Part shown: piece by piece, positions 40,627 through 50,632 of the stretch | Layout of the letters: each line of letters opens with the position of its first letter | Numbering within the stretch: position 1 is the stretch's first letter | NCBI RefSeq assembly: GCF_000218685.1 | Contig: NW_006763295.1 | Location: forward strand, 2,554,882-2,618,881 | DNA from: Serpula lacrymans var. lacrymans S7.9 | Taxonomy: Eukaryota > Basidiomycota > Agaricomycetes > Boletales > Serpulaceae | Length of the DNA stretch: 64,000 nt | Reading direction: 5' to 3' | Notes under the pieces: generated by a model | Seen by the model: the letters and a program-made list of their open reading frames with translations, nothing else | Databases searched by the model: none | What the model was told of the DNA's origin: nothing | Translations under genes and position numbers: made by a program

Positions 40627-42376
40627 TGTCGATGATGAGAACTGCTGTTAGAAAACCACACACAAAAACAAACTAACACACAATCCTCCCAGATTCCACG
40701 GAACTTGTTTATGGGCTTTGCTTCCTAGAACAGTGGAGTGGTCTGGTTGTTTGTGGGGTGGTACGTATAAAGATCCTTCAAAGTAAAACCCAGAGGTGTA
40801 TGAGTGTGGGTTTTGAGGAGGAGGGATAGTTGAATTTATAGAAAGATAGGGGCTTTGTGGCGAGTATAGACGAGCACTACCTTGCTAATCGTAGCACAAG
40901 GTAAGTTTGAGAACAACGAGGATGATGAGGTGACGAGGTTCCCAGTGATAGCAGGCTCCTGACGCACAAACTGTAGTGCTCAGAAGGACTCTAATCGAAG
41001 GGGATGACAATCATTTTCAAAAAGTGACGAGTGACGATGACAGCAGTTAACAGTGGTAGAAGTGGGAAGTGTTGTGACCACACTGGATCACAAGTAGCAG
41101 AGTAGTGAACTTGAGAGTAGAGAAGAAGTCTGGATTGGATTTCTTGTTCCTTTTTTTACAAGGTAAAATACAGGGGTTTATATATGCTGACGGATCCTGC
41201 ATAGGTAGTACAGGATAAGATTGTCAAAAAAAGGAAAAGAAAGGGATAGAACAATGAATGCTGTGAGTAATGTCACAGGTTTGTATAGCCATAAAGTAAA
41301 GTCCAATAGCAAAAAGAGAGCAGGAAAATCATGATGTCATGGGAAGATGCAGTAAAAAAAGGGCAAGGCAAAACACTATCAGTATCAACACAGTTCCTTT
41401 ATTGTCAGTCAGGCATTCTAAAAAATATGTGTCCATAAAAATGATTCAAAAATCAAAAATAATTGCACTGTAAATGAATGTTCTGCTGAAGAAAAAGAAA
41501 CTGGAGCCACCGGTCCACCACCTAGTCCAAATCCGGCAGTTCCATGGCCTTACCAATGGACTGGTTGTGTTGGACCACCTGATCAAACGAGGGAGGGAGA
41601 GGAGTAGTTCCAATTTGGAACAAGTGAGTCCCAGGCAGCGTGTGGTAGCTGTAGCTGTAGCAAAGACGATGGACAAAAGATAAGTGTACCCAAGTGAATG
41701 GGACAGCAATGAACATGGGCAACGCAAGGGGATGAACCTTCTCCAGCTCAAAAACTACCCACCCACACTCCAACCGGGCAAGACGAGCGACTGATATTTT
41801 GATAGTATATGATGGTAGATCGACGTCATAAAGATGGACCTGTTGCCCTATTTGAACCGGCCACCGGGGCTTTGCTGATATCAGCAGTGGCACGTGGTAG
41901 TCAACGGATCGGCAACGGAAGTGGATAGGAAGTGGTGACATCAGAAATGGTGGGGGTGCAAATAAGATGAGGAGGAGGAGGGTGGAGGTGACAAAAAAGT
42001 GGATTAGAATGGGGATCCAGAAACGACCGTCAGGTGAGAATAAAAAGGAGAGGAAGGGGCCCATAGTGGGGCTAGGCAAAGGAAGGGGAGTAAGGGAAAC
42101 GACAAAAGCGAGGGCGCAATGCAATGTGTAGCCAGTGGCGATGTGAAAATTTGCCGAAATGCCGAAACGCAAAAAGTACCGGATGGAAAAGCAAAGGTGA
42201 GCGTGACTGGATTGCCTAATAGAGGTGATGCTGATCAGCCACAAGTTCGAAAAAGGCAATATTAATTACTATTCCACGTGGCACTGTGTCTGTGTGGCGC
42301 AAAGGCGAGTCTTTTTTGAATATTCGCTTCATTATTGACACCTGTCCATGCTACCAATCAACTTTGGTGCATGACA
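40627..42376 (-). mobile_element. 1.8-kb LTR-like element, copy 3
   Basis: TGTCGATGATGAG to GGTGCATGACA on the plus strand, 1750 bp, flanked by an exact 4-bp duplication GCGG (40623-40626 and 42377-42380). This copy defines the element's ends best. TATA and AATAAA signals are placed as in copy 1. Confidence 0.82.
41522..42064 (-). CDS. 180-aa ORF in 1.8-kb element, copy 3
   Basis: Intact and exactly 543 bp as in the other copies. Differences from copy 1 are single substitutions, several conservative. The hydrophobic segment and the invariant C-terminal region are preserved. Unknown function. Confidence 0.5.
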   Translation of the reverse strand: MGPFLSFLFSPDGRFWIPILIHFFVTSTLLLLILFAPPPFLMSPLPIHFRCRSVDYHVPLLISAKPRWPVQIGQQVHLYDVDLPSYTIKISVARLARLECGWVVFELEKVHPLALPMFIAVPFTWVHLSFVHRLCYSYSYHTLPGTHLFQIGTTPLPPSFDQVVQHNQSIGKAMELPDLD

Positions 42377-42721
42377 GCGGATGACAGTTGGGCTGTCACT
42401 ATCTATAACTATCTTAGAGGAGTTAAAGCCTACCATCACCTGGTGCTGGTACAAGAACGGTGTCCCTAGAATCAGGTCATAATTCTGTAAGTTTATAATA
42501 TCAAAGTATCGGTCTGCTTTTATCCCCTAATATTCGAATTTCACCCTAGTCCCAAATGTCACCTTGGACTGTGATCCTTGTACTGCCAGTTGAATAGGGA
42601 GGGGCTTAGCTAACTTGATTAGCGGGACATCAAACTGATCAGCCAGTGTCGAGGACATGAAATCTGCTAGGGATCCAGTGTCAATCAGTGCCCTTGCAGG
42701 GTGTGCATTAATCTGAATCAT
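42377..42721 (-). pseudogene. E6 protease
   Basis: MIQINAHPARALIDTGSLAD carries the aspartic protease D-T/S-G triad (ALIDTGS). It continues into FDVPLIKLAKPLPIQLAVQG. The downstream part is frame-broken and ends at the 1.8-kb insertion. Confidence 0.75.
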
Positions 42722-42859
42722 GACTACGATCGGACGAGGTAAGACCCGCTTGAGATCTCTAGTTACTGATGTGTGTCTCTCCAGTGCGGGGTACTTCCCT
42801 GGCGCAATCTGTTGTCTATTTAGCTCAATCAGGCAGAGCCACCCCTGGCAATCCTCAAA

Positions 42860-43714
42860 TTATGTGGTAGGAATAAGAGTTGTGCCCTCCTTGTCAGTGT
42901 CTGCTATGGAGACGCCATGGCCACCCTCCTTGGGGTTGAATAGCAATCTCAGGTGGTTTATTTCCCACTCCATACTCTCTGGGCGAAGTCGAGAGTTGAG
43001 CTCCTGGAATGATTTTTCAAGTTGCCGTTCATACCAATGGATTAGGTTAAGTCTTTTATTACAAAAAAACTCTGCTGGAACATCCAGGTCAAACTGTAGT
43101 TCTTTGTCAATAACCTGGTAGTATTCCCGTCCTTCCATAACAGCGAGGTATGGTAAGCATACAAACTGTCCCTCAGTCTCTTCTGCCTCAAGGTTGGCAT
43201 CACAGGAATATGGTTGTCCCATGTTCAAGATTTCCTCTACTCTGTCTCCTATGGCGTCCCCCATAGATAAGTATGAGTAGTATTCTTCACATTCATCTCG
43301 AGGGTATCCTGCCAACAATCCTTTCTGATCTGCATACCAGTCTGCTATGCAGAATTTGGTATCCATGAGGAAAGTGGTCAGGACTGTAATATCATCATCC
43401 AACCATCGGTAACTGTCGGTGATGACATGTTCACTTTCTGAAACTCGGTAAACCAAAATTCTTCCCAACTCATAGGCCTCACTATTGGTTAAGCTATCTC
43501 CTGGGAAAGGTGCCCCCTCTGTGAGTAGTCGCTTAGCCACTTCCCCCAGAGGGTCCCCCAATTGAAAGGTGTGGCGCAAGCTTGTAGGCTCCCCTTCCCA
43601 GCTATCCTCAGGCATTACTGGGACCAAGGACCCAAGGGTTACACTCTCAGTGGTTTCTGTCGCACCAGCCAGAGCATGGAGTTGTTCCACATCTACAACC
43701 TTGACCTTCTCCAT
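42860..43714 (-). CDS. E6 gag-pol linker protein of unknown function, open 284 codons
   Basis: An acidic protein segment between the gag zinc knuckle and the protease. Notable features are VSESEHVITDSYRWLDDD, WYADQKGLLAGYPRDECEEY, DLDVPAEFFCNKRLNLIHWYERQ and FQELNSRLRPESMEWEINHLR. No domain is recognised. The frame has stayed open although neighbouring parts of E6 are broken. It ends at a family A solo LTR on the right and runs to a stop near 42860. Confidence 0.55.
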   Translation of the reverse strand: MEKVKVVDVEQLHALAGATETTESVTLGSLVPVMPEDSWEGEPTSLRHTFQLGDPLGEVAKRLLTEGAPFPGDSLTNSEAYELGRILVYRVSESEHVITDSYRWLDDDITVLTTFLMDTKFCIADWYADQKGLLAGYPRDECEEYYSYLSMGDAIGDRVEEILNMGQPYSCDANLEAEETEGQFVCLPYLAVMEGREYYQVIDKELQFDLDVPAEFFCNKRLNLIHWYERQLEKSFQELNSRLRPESMEWEINHLRLLFNPKEGGHGVSIADTDKEGTTLIPTT

Positions 43715-43738
43715 CCCAACAGCATAACTAGGTATTCC

Positions 43739-44154
43739 TGTTACGATAACACAATTTTCGGACCTTTCCTTTAATTTTCATTCTCCACTTTAACCTTTTA
43801 CTATAGTTCACACTCCGTGCCATACAGCACTTTCCTTTTTTGTTCTAACTCCACCTTCTCGCGCAGCGCAGCCTTTATTCTTCTTTTAGACTCAAACTCT
43901 CTCACGCAGCGGAGCTGGTCACACGGGCTGTGCCCTCTGACATCATCAGCCACTGCCTTTATCAACTGTACAGTACATAGGCACAAACACTCTGTATTAG
44001 TATAAATACCCCAATAGATCAAGGAGACTCCTCAGCGAGTCCTCCTGTTGTATACCAACAAACTCTCTGCAGCTTAAGGGGTAACCACTCCCTCATCACT
44101 ACCTTTATAGTGTGTTCATGTGTGCGCCAGAGTAACTAACTCTTGGTTGTTACA
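43739..44154 (-). repeat. LTR family A solo copy, 416 bp
   Basis: Plus strand TGTTACGATAACAC to TTGGTTGTTACA with an exact 5-bp duplication ATTCC (43734-43738, 44155-44159). A clean solo LTR in E6. Confidence 0.93.
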
Positions 44155-45960
44155 ATTCCTGGGGCTTGGTTGAGGTGAGCATATTCCGCTTTGGGCAGTT
44201 CCTACTGAAGTGTCCACTTTCATGGCAAATGAAACATCTCCCTTCGGCAATGTGCTTCTCCTTTTCTTCCAGGCTCAGTAAAGGAGGTTTCTTTTCTCTT
44301 TGATCTGATTTTGGCTCACTGGGCCACATTCGACTTGTGGGTCCCCGGTGGCCACCTGGGATAGGCCCCTTAGACTTATGGTATGCTTGTCTTTGAGCAT
44401 CCTCATTGTAGTTTCGTCGTGGCAGGAAGGGTTGATTTGTGTGATCCACCTGCCGGGCTGGGTGTTTCTTACGTTCAGACAACCCACTAAATTTGGGCTG
44501 ACTCGACTGTACTCATAGTGCTGCAGATTGGGCAATCTCTAGTAGTTCAGCCGCAGCTTGCACTTCCTCAAACCCAGAGACTTCTGGGTTGAGCTCCTTT
44601 ATTCACAGCCCCTGTTGCAATTCAGCATTCAATCCAGTCCAGAATCAGATGACTCGTTGTCTCTCATCAACATCCCCAATAATGTTCCACAACTCGGTAA
44701 GTTCATATAAATATTCTTGCACAGATTTGCTGTCTTGAAAGCACCTATTTAGCTTGTCACACTGTTTCATTCAATAATCTACTGGGAAACAGTGATTAAA
44801 TAATCCGATAAAGAAGTCCCTCAGTGTCCAACTAGAAGGATCAGGAGACACCTTGTACAAGAAAAAGTCATATGCAGTCCCTTTTTAAAAAGGTGAGAGA
44901 TGATACACATGTCTTTTACGGGGTACTCTTCCTTCCTTCAGATAAGTCGTGGCTGCTACCATAAACTGATGGAATTCCTGAGAGTCAGGGCGGCCATCAT
45001 ATATCATGGGTTCTGTGGGCTTAATAATCTGTCTCCTTTTTGAGTGCTTTCGCTTTTTTTGTTGTGTGCCCCTTCTTTGCCCACAATGGTTCTGGAATTG
45101 TCTGGATCCTGATGATGATGTGTCAGAGTAGGGACTGGATGATGTACTGGAGCTGGAGCTTGAGTCGCTATCAGACCCATTGCTCAAGTCTGAAGGATCT
45201 GGGGGTTGTTTTCATCCACCAAATCGACCCAGAGTGTGGCCAATGTAGCTGGTCAGATCAACCTGGTTAGCTGGTGCCAGCACATGCTGGCCACGCTCCT
45301 GGGTATGATAGTCCCTCATAGGTTTCAAGGCTGTATCAACATGGGCTGTAATGGGGTCATCATACCCAGTCTTACGGGGGTCTTCTCCTGCACTAGGGTA
45401 GGTTTGTTTTTTATCTTGTCGAAGCTGATGCTTTCTTTCTCTTCAATATTTACTCTTAGATCTTTGACGAGATGTCCTCCAAGGGCTATTATCTTCGCCG
45501 GACAGTGGGTCTAGTTCACCTCTCTCAGGTTCACACTCTCTTCCCGCTCCTGAAGGTCCAGCCTGTGGTGGATAGTCCTGTTTAACCCAGTCCTGGGCTT
45601 CATTCCAGGCTAGGAGGGCTTCTCGTTGAGCGTCAGGCTCAAGATCTGCTTGTTCTAAGTCTAACCCGCCCCAATTCCGGGGGTCAGGCCCTTTGCCTTT
45701 TGCCGCAACCGGGGAGTTAAGGTTAGTCTCAGTTTCACTTGGTTGTGCAGAACATTCCAATTCACGCCTGCTGAGTATAGCTCTCAGTTGCTCGTCACTG
45801 AGTAATTTTTCAGTCTGCTGCACAAGGGCAGCTTGTTCATTATCAAGTAGGATTACTCCAGTTGGTTTCGGCATTCGCGGGTTCTCAGTTTGAGTCCTGG
45901 CATGGCAAGTCCTCGCACCGGTATGTACAGGTAAGCTATGGGTCCCTTTTACCATCTCAC
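44155..45960 (-). pseudogene. E6 gag
   Basis: N-terminal part near 45876 (MPKPTGVILLDNEQAALVQQ, TEKLLSDEQLRAILSRRELE), then an Asp/Glu-rich stretch, a Ser-rich tract (45187-45120), the capsid-type core (PMIYDGRPDSQEFHQFMVAA) and a CCHC knuckle CFICHESGHFSRNC near 44230. Several stops and shifts lie between 45440 and 44500. Confidence 0.75.
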
Positions 45961-46125
45961 GAGCTTTTAGGTCGGAGAGGTTGGGTCCAGCTCTGACTAT
46001 GTCACTGTAGGAGCGCGAAGCTCGTCAAAGGGACGTCCCTACCTGGCCACCAGGGCTCAGGTGAGGTGTGGGCTATAAAGGACTCTCAGGTAAGTTCAAG
46101 AGTGATGACTCACTATTAGCCCGTC

Positions 46126-46637
46126 TGTTACAATTTGACATACCAGCACCTACTTATGCTTCACTTCTGTGCTTCTACTTTTATTTTCCAAGTCACATGA
46201 CCAGTCATGTGACCATTTACTTTACTTTACATTTTCGGACCTTTCCTTTAAATTTCATTCTCCGCTTTAACCTTGTACTGTAGTTTTCACACTGTGCCAT
46301 GTGGCACTTCCCCTTTTAGTTCAAACTCCACCTTTCTCGCGCGGCGCTGCCTTTATTCTTATTTTAGATACAAAGTATCTCACACAGTGGGGCTGGTCAC
46401 ACAGGCTAGGCCCCATGACATCAGCAGCCACTGCCTCTAGCAACTGAACAGTACATATGTACAAGCAAACATGTATTCAGTATATATACAAGAGCAATAC
46501 ATGGGGAAGGACTCAGCGAGTCCTCCTGTTGTCTAGCACAACTAACTCACTGCATCTTAAGGGGTAATCACTCCCTCTTTATCTTCTCTATAGTGTGTTC
46601 CTGTGTGCGCCGGAGTAAATAACTCTTGGTTGTTACA
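46126..46637 (-). repeat. Chimeric LTR, families B and A, 512 bp
   Basis: The first about 90 bases (TGTTACAATTTGACATACC, CATGTGAC motifs) are family B. From 'ttttcggacctttcctttaa' to about 46470 it is family A upstream sequence. The rest is the shared promoter-proximal end. Flanks CCGTC and CTGTC agree at four of five bases, so it was inserted as one unit. Confidence 0.78.
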
Positions 46638-46790
46638 CTGTCTAAGTTTTCCTGATGTCTTAGTCCGAGTGCGCAGATTATAGTGAGGTGGTGAGAGCTG
46701 GTTTTGGGTAGCCATAGTGCCGGTCCAATTGTGGCCGGGTGATCAAATCCGGAGTTGTGGAGGGGAAGAATGTTTAGAGTAGAGTTAAGT

Positions 46791-47560
46791 GTATAGACTG
46801 TTGCAAGTTCAAAATATGTGATGTTTGCGTGGCGCTAACGCCCCACGGTTGAGTTGAACCTTGTCAAAGAACTAATGTAAGTCGTAAGGATACCTATCGC
46901 TATCGAGTACAGTGGTTTCTTATACTACTGCGGCGAACAGGTTCAGGCAAACAAACAACGGCTACGAAGTGACCATAAGGAACGAGGAGTTAAACGAAAG
47001 GCAAGGGTAGGTGTCCGCATGGTAAGGACAGTGCATGGACAGCGAGTGTCCAGTTGGGAGCAAACGGGTATCTGAATCGGGATAAGTCGGCACGTTACAC
47101 ACCACTAGGCGAGACACGTGGCATTCTGTACACGGACCAGAATGGTATATAAACCTCGCGTCCTGCATTGTTGATTCCTTAGAACATACTCAGCTAGGAT
47201 CTATTTTATAGAAACTAACTCGAGTCTCGCATGTTTACACATGCCGCATCCCTCAAATCCAGTCGATGATACGAGCGCTCTCCCGTTCAACAGAGAACAT
47301 GACCTTTTTTTTTAGAGGGTCTCGATGAAGTTTGGTTTTTCTTCGTTTGCAACTGTTTCAGTTGCTCGCGAGTCAAGCCAGCGGGTCGAACGTCTGTCTG
47401 ATGGATCCCTTAGCCCTAAGAGTTCTTGGATGTTGGTTTTGGCTATGGGTAGATTTGTTCTTGTATGTCATGGGTAATAAAACAATATGAAGTGTTGAAC
47501 TTATTCTACTGTGATAAGTGAATTATCGTCACTAGAATGGATGCGACAGTCCATTTGAGT
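46791..47560. other. Spacer with a TATA-containing promoter-like segment
   Basis: No ORF is supported. TGGTATATAAACCTCGCG near 47145 is a good TATA box and 'tgcattgttgattcc' follows about 30 bases later, so this may be the LTR/promoter end of E6 or a remnant promoter. A run of T lies near 47310. Confidence 0.35.
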
Positions 47561-47753
47561 AAGTAATGTTTGTCATGGAATTCCAATTAAATCTTCTTTG
47601 ACAACAGTTGTGACAGATGTAGCTATCGATAAAAGTGGAATGTGTGTGTATGTGCAGGTGTAGTTCATTTTGTCGCTCATGCGAATCATGATGTTATCGT
47701 AATATTTTGGGGAGGTGTGTTCCTCTGCCGTTCCACCCTTGGCCCTAACCATT

Positions 47754-50202
47754 ATGCCCCCTCCTTCCCCACCTTGGCTACGACTTTCTGAGAGCCCTGT
47801 CCAAGGTTTTGTACTCGGCTTAATCCTAGGGGCCTCTGTGACCGCCGCCGCCACCTCATTATGCGAGTACTTTGATAACCGAAAGCCACAACATGAGTTT
47901 CATCGTCGGAAGAGACGAAGTACTTGATAGTGTCACTAGCTCAATAGGCGCGTCAGTTTGCTTAGTGGCCACCGGCAAAGGCTCCGTCGCTGAAAGATAA
48001 GGTATGCATATAGGAAATACGCCCCTAGTAAGAATCAATTCCTTAAGTAATGCCTTGGGAGTTGAAATTCTCGGGAAAGCAGAGGTCAGTTGTGATAGCT
48101 TCTTAAGTCCAAATAACCATGCACGGCCTACGATGCTGCGTTTTTAGTACTTGAACCCTGGTGGAAGCGCGAAAGATCGCGTTGCTTTGCGAAGTGCGAG
48201 TCCTCGTTTCTGCTTTCGCTTTATGCCCCTCTCATTTCCTTCTCTATATGCTCAGCGATCCAAGATGCTGAAAAGCAGGGTTTACTCTATCCAAACACTG
48301 GTTCACGTATATTCGAGGGCACCGTAGGTTCAACGGGCATCTCAATAGCGACCATAGCAAAAGCAAGGTGAGCGCTCCAAGTTCCTGAGCGAGTCCAGGC
48401 TTCCGGGTTGCTCAAACACGATATATATACCATCAGAGGTTACAACACAAGTACGGTATCTCTTTATCTCAGGCAGGAGCACCTAGCTCAGTTATACGCC
48501 CGACTTCATTAGCTATCATCATGCCCGATGATGTTGCAGAAGAAAAGGTGAAAGCACTTCAGGCTCTCGGTGCCGACGTACAGCGCGTAGGTCCAGCTAG
48601 CATCGTCGACAGGAAACAGGTTCGTATCCGCAAATCTCGTCTTTTTACCTTGATTTCACTTGCTGATCTTGCAAAACTCGCCGGTCTTTTGGGCGAAATG
48701 CTAGTTTGTGGTGCGTGCCTCTCAACGGAACTTTCAATAGGAGCATTCAAGAAAACGGTACTTTTTGTGTATAGAACATGGCCCGTCAAGCAGCTCTCAG
48801 ATTCCGTTCTTGTCCCAATTTCTTCGTAGGCACCCAAGAAACAAATATCCTCAACTATATCGAAGCGGCATCCCCAGAATTCGTCACGATTACCTCAGAT
48901 CGCGTACAAGGGGTGGATTGTGCTGCTCAGGCCAACGGACCGCGAGACGAAGACCCAGTGACGAAACCATCAGTGACGGCACCAAGGGGATTTTTTGTAG
49001 ACCAGTTCGAGGTCAGTTGTAGCACAAACGGGTCGCTCTCGTGGCGGCTTTTCTTCATATACAGACGTTGGGGTGTTTACCGCATATTTTTGCAGAACAG
49101 AAGCAACTTTAATGCGCACTACGATGGTACAGGCCCTGAAATATGGCGTCAGATCAACGGTCACATCGACGCATTCGTTTCTGGTGCAGGTCAGCGTTGG
49201 ATCAAGTGAATCACAGCTTTTGATGAAACGAGTCTTCTATCTCCCCGTGTCGACGTTTTATACTAGGTACTGGGGGAACTATCGCAGGTGTCGGACGTTT
49301 TCTTAAATCGAAAAAGGAGGATATCAAGGTAGTGTTGGCCGATCCTGAAGGAAGTTGGATATATAACAAGGTACAATGTCGTGTTTAAAGAGCTTGTTCC
49401 AATTCACTTGATGGGTTTACCCCCTGAGCAGACAGACTGCTGACTACTTTCTGCAGGTCAAATTCGAGGTGATGTACGATCACGAAGAAGCGGAAGGAAC
49501 GAAGAGGCGAGATCAAGTTGATACAGTAGTCGAGGGAATGTATGTCCATCGTATTCATTCAAATGGCGCTGGGCTCATCGACATGATTATAGCGGTATCA
49601 ACAGCCCGAGGCTGTCGAGAAACCTCCAGCTTGGGCTGCCTATCATAGATGATGCATTTCGGTATGTGACGGTTGGGTCTTATCTGACGATATGACCGTC
49701 TCTGACCTCGTTGTGTCTCTCTGTTGCGTTAACGCATCGACAGTATTACCGATGCAGAAGCAGTAGCCATGTCTCGCTATCTCGTGCATCATGACGGCCT
49801 GTTCCTTGGATCAAGCAGCGCTTGCAATCTGGTAGCGTGTGTAAAGCTAGTTCGCGAATTGGGCTGGAAGGATAAGCAGGCTGTTGTCACCATCCTGTGA
49901 GTTGATTGCCCTTCCAACTGACATCATGCATCGCATGCTGACATCGTTTGTTATAAGATGTGATTCTGGAAGTAAGCATCATTCCAAGGTGAGTAGGGCA
50001 CTTGTGATGCCTTTTGAATGACTGGCCTTGACTGTTTCGAACGTGCTTGCGAACATGTTTAGTTTTGGTAAGTACCATTATTGTATTTCAAGTCCATATC
50101 TAATAATTGTCCTTCAATCATAGGAACGACGACTATTTGCACGACGCAAACATCCCCATTGATATGAACATCATCGGAAACCTTCTGACAGAATCAGTCT
50201 AA
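47754..50202 (+). pseudogene. Cysteine synthase-like gene, right copy, frameshifted in exon 1
   Basis: Same exon order as 139-2615, with all catalytic motifs kept: NPGGSVKDR near 48160, EGTVGSTG near 48318, MPDDVAEEK at 48521, [10 protein letters not shown] near 49120 and SSSACN near 49815. After the hydrophobic N-terminal segment a net loss of 29 bases relative to the left copy (about 47880-47920) shifts the frame to a TGA, so the anchor and the enzyme are no longer joined by the same splicing. The region 48780-49010 is strongly diverged. It may be a pseudogene, or it may use another start and encode a soluble form. Confidence 0.65.
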
Positions 50203-50219
50203 AAACTAAAACACGACAC

Positions 50220-50515
50220 ATAAAAAAAGTATGCAATTATTTAACGAGTAAACAAACATATAAAAAGCGATGTGTGGGTGGTAAAATTACAAATGCGGTA
50301 ATAGTAGGAGTTGTCGAGCGATGGATAGATGTAGCAAGGAGCAGCACTAGTAGCAGAGGGGGGCATTGTGTCTGGTGTCAACTTGGAGGCCAGGGTGTTG
50401 CGGGGAGAGGTGGGGCGACGAATGATGGTATAGACTTTGGCATGAAGCCGTTTTGTGTGGGTGGCGCAGACATAGTATGTGGCAAACCTGGTCTAGCCGT
50501 AATTTGAGGTTGGCC
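50220..50515 (+). repeat. 3' flank shared with 2640-2875
   Basis: Counterpart of the flank behind the left copy. It has an extra 'aggagcagcactagtagcag' segment and an extra 'gttgcggggagaggtgggg' segment. ADA2 begins (3' end) about 120 bases further on. Confidence 0.7.
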
Positions 50516-50632
50516 ATCCTTGACGGGTGATACGTTGAGTGATGCGTGAGATGATGCACGGCTCGCACTACAATTTCACGACAACGACAGTAAGAACCTT
50601 TTAAGAAAGGCGCATACATAGGGGTGAAGAAC

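Larger units (their letters stand above)
38419..46790 (-). mobile_element. E6: decayed Ty3/gypsy element with long gag-pol linker
   Basis: Minus-strand order from right: leader (to about 46790), gag (45960-44155), a 284-codon linker, protease, reverse transcriptase, RNase H, and the first part of the integrase. Interrupted by a chimeric LTR (46126-46637), a family A solo LTR (43739-44154) and the 1.8-kb element (40627-42376). It belongs to a different gypsy lineage from E1/E3 and E2. The rest of the integrase is missing on the left. Own LTRs not identified. Confidence 0.78.
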
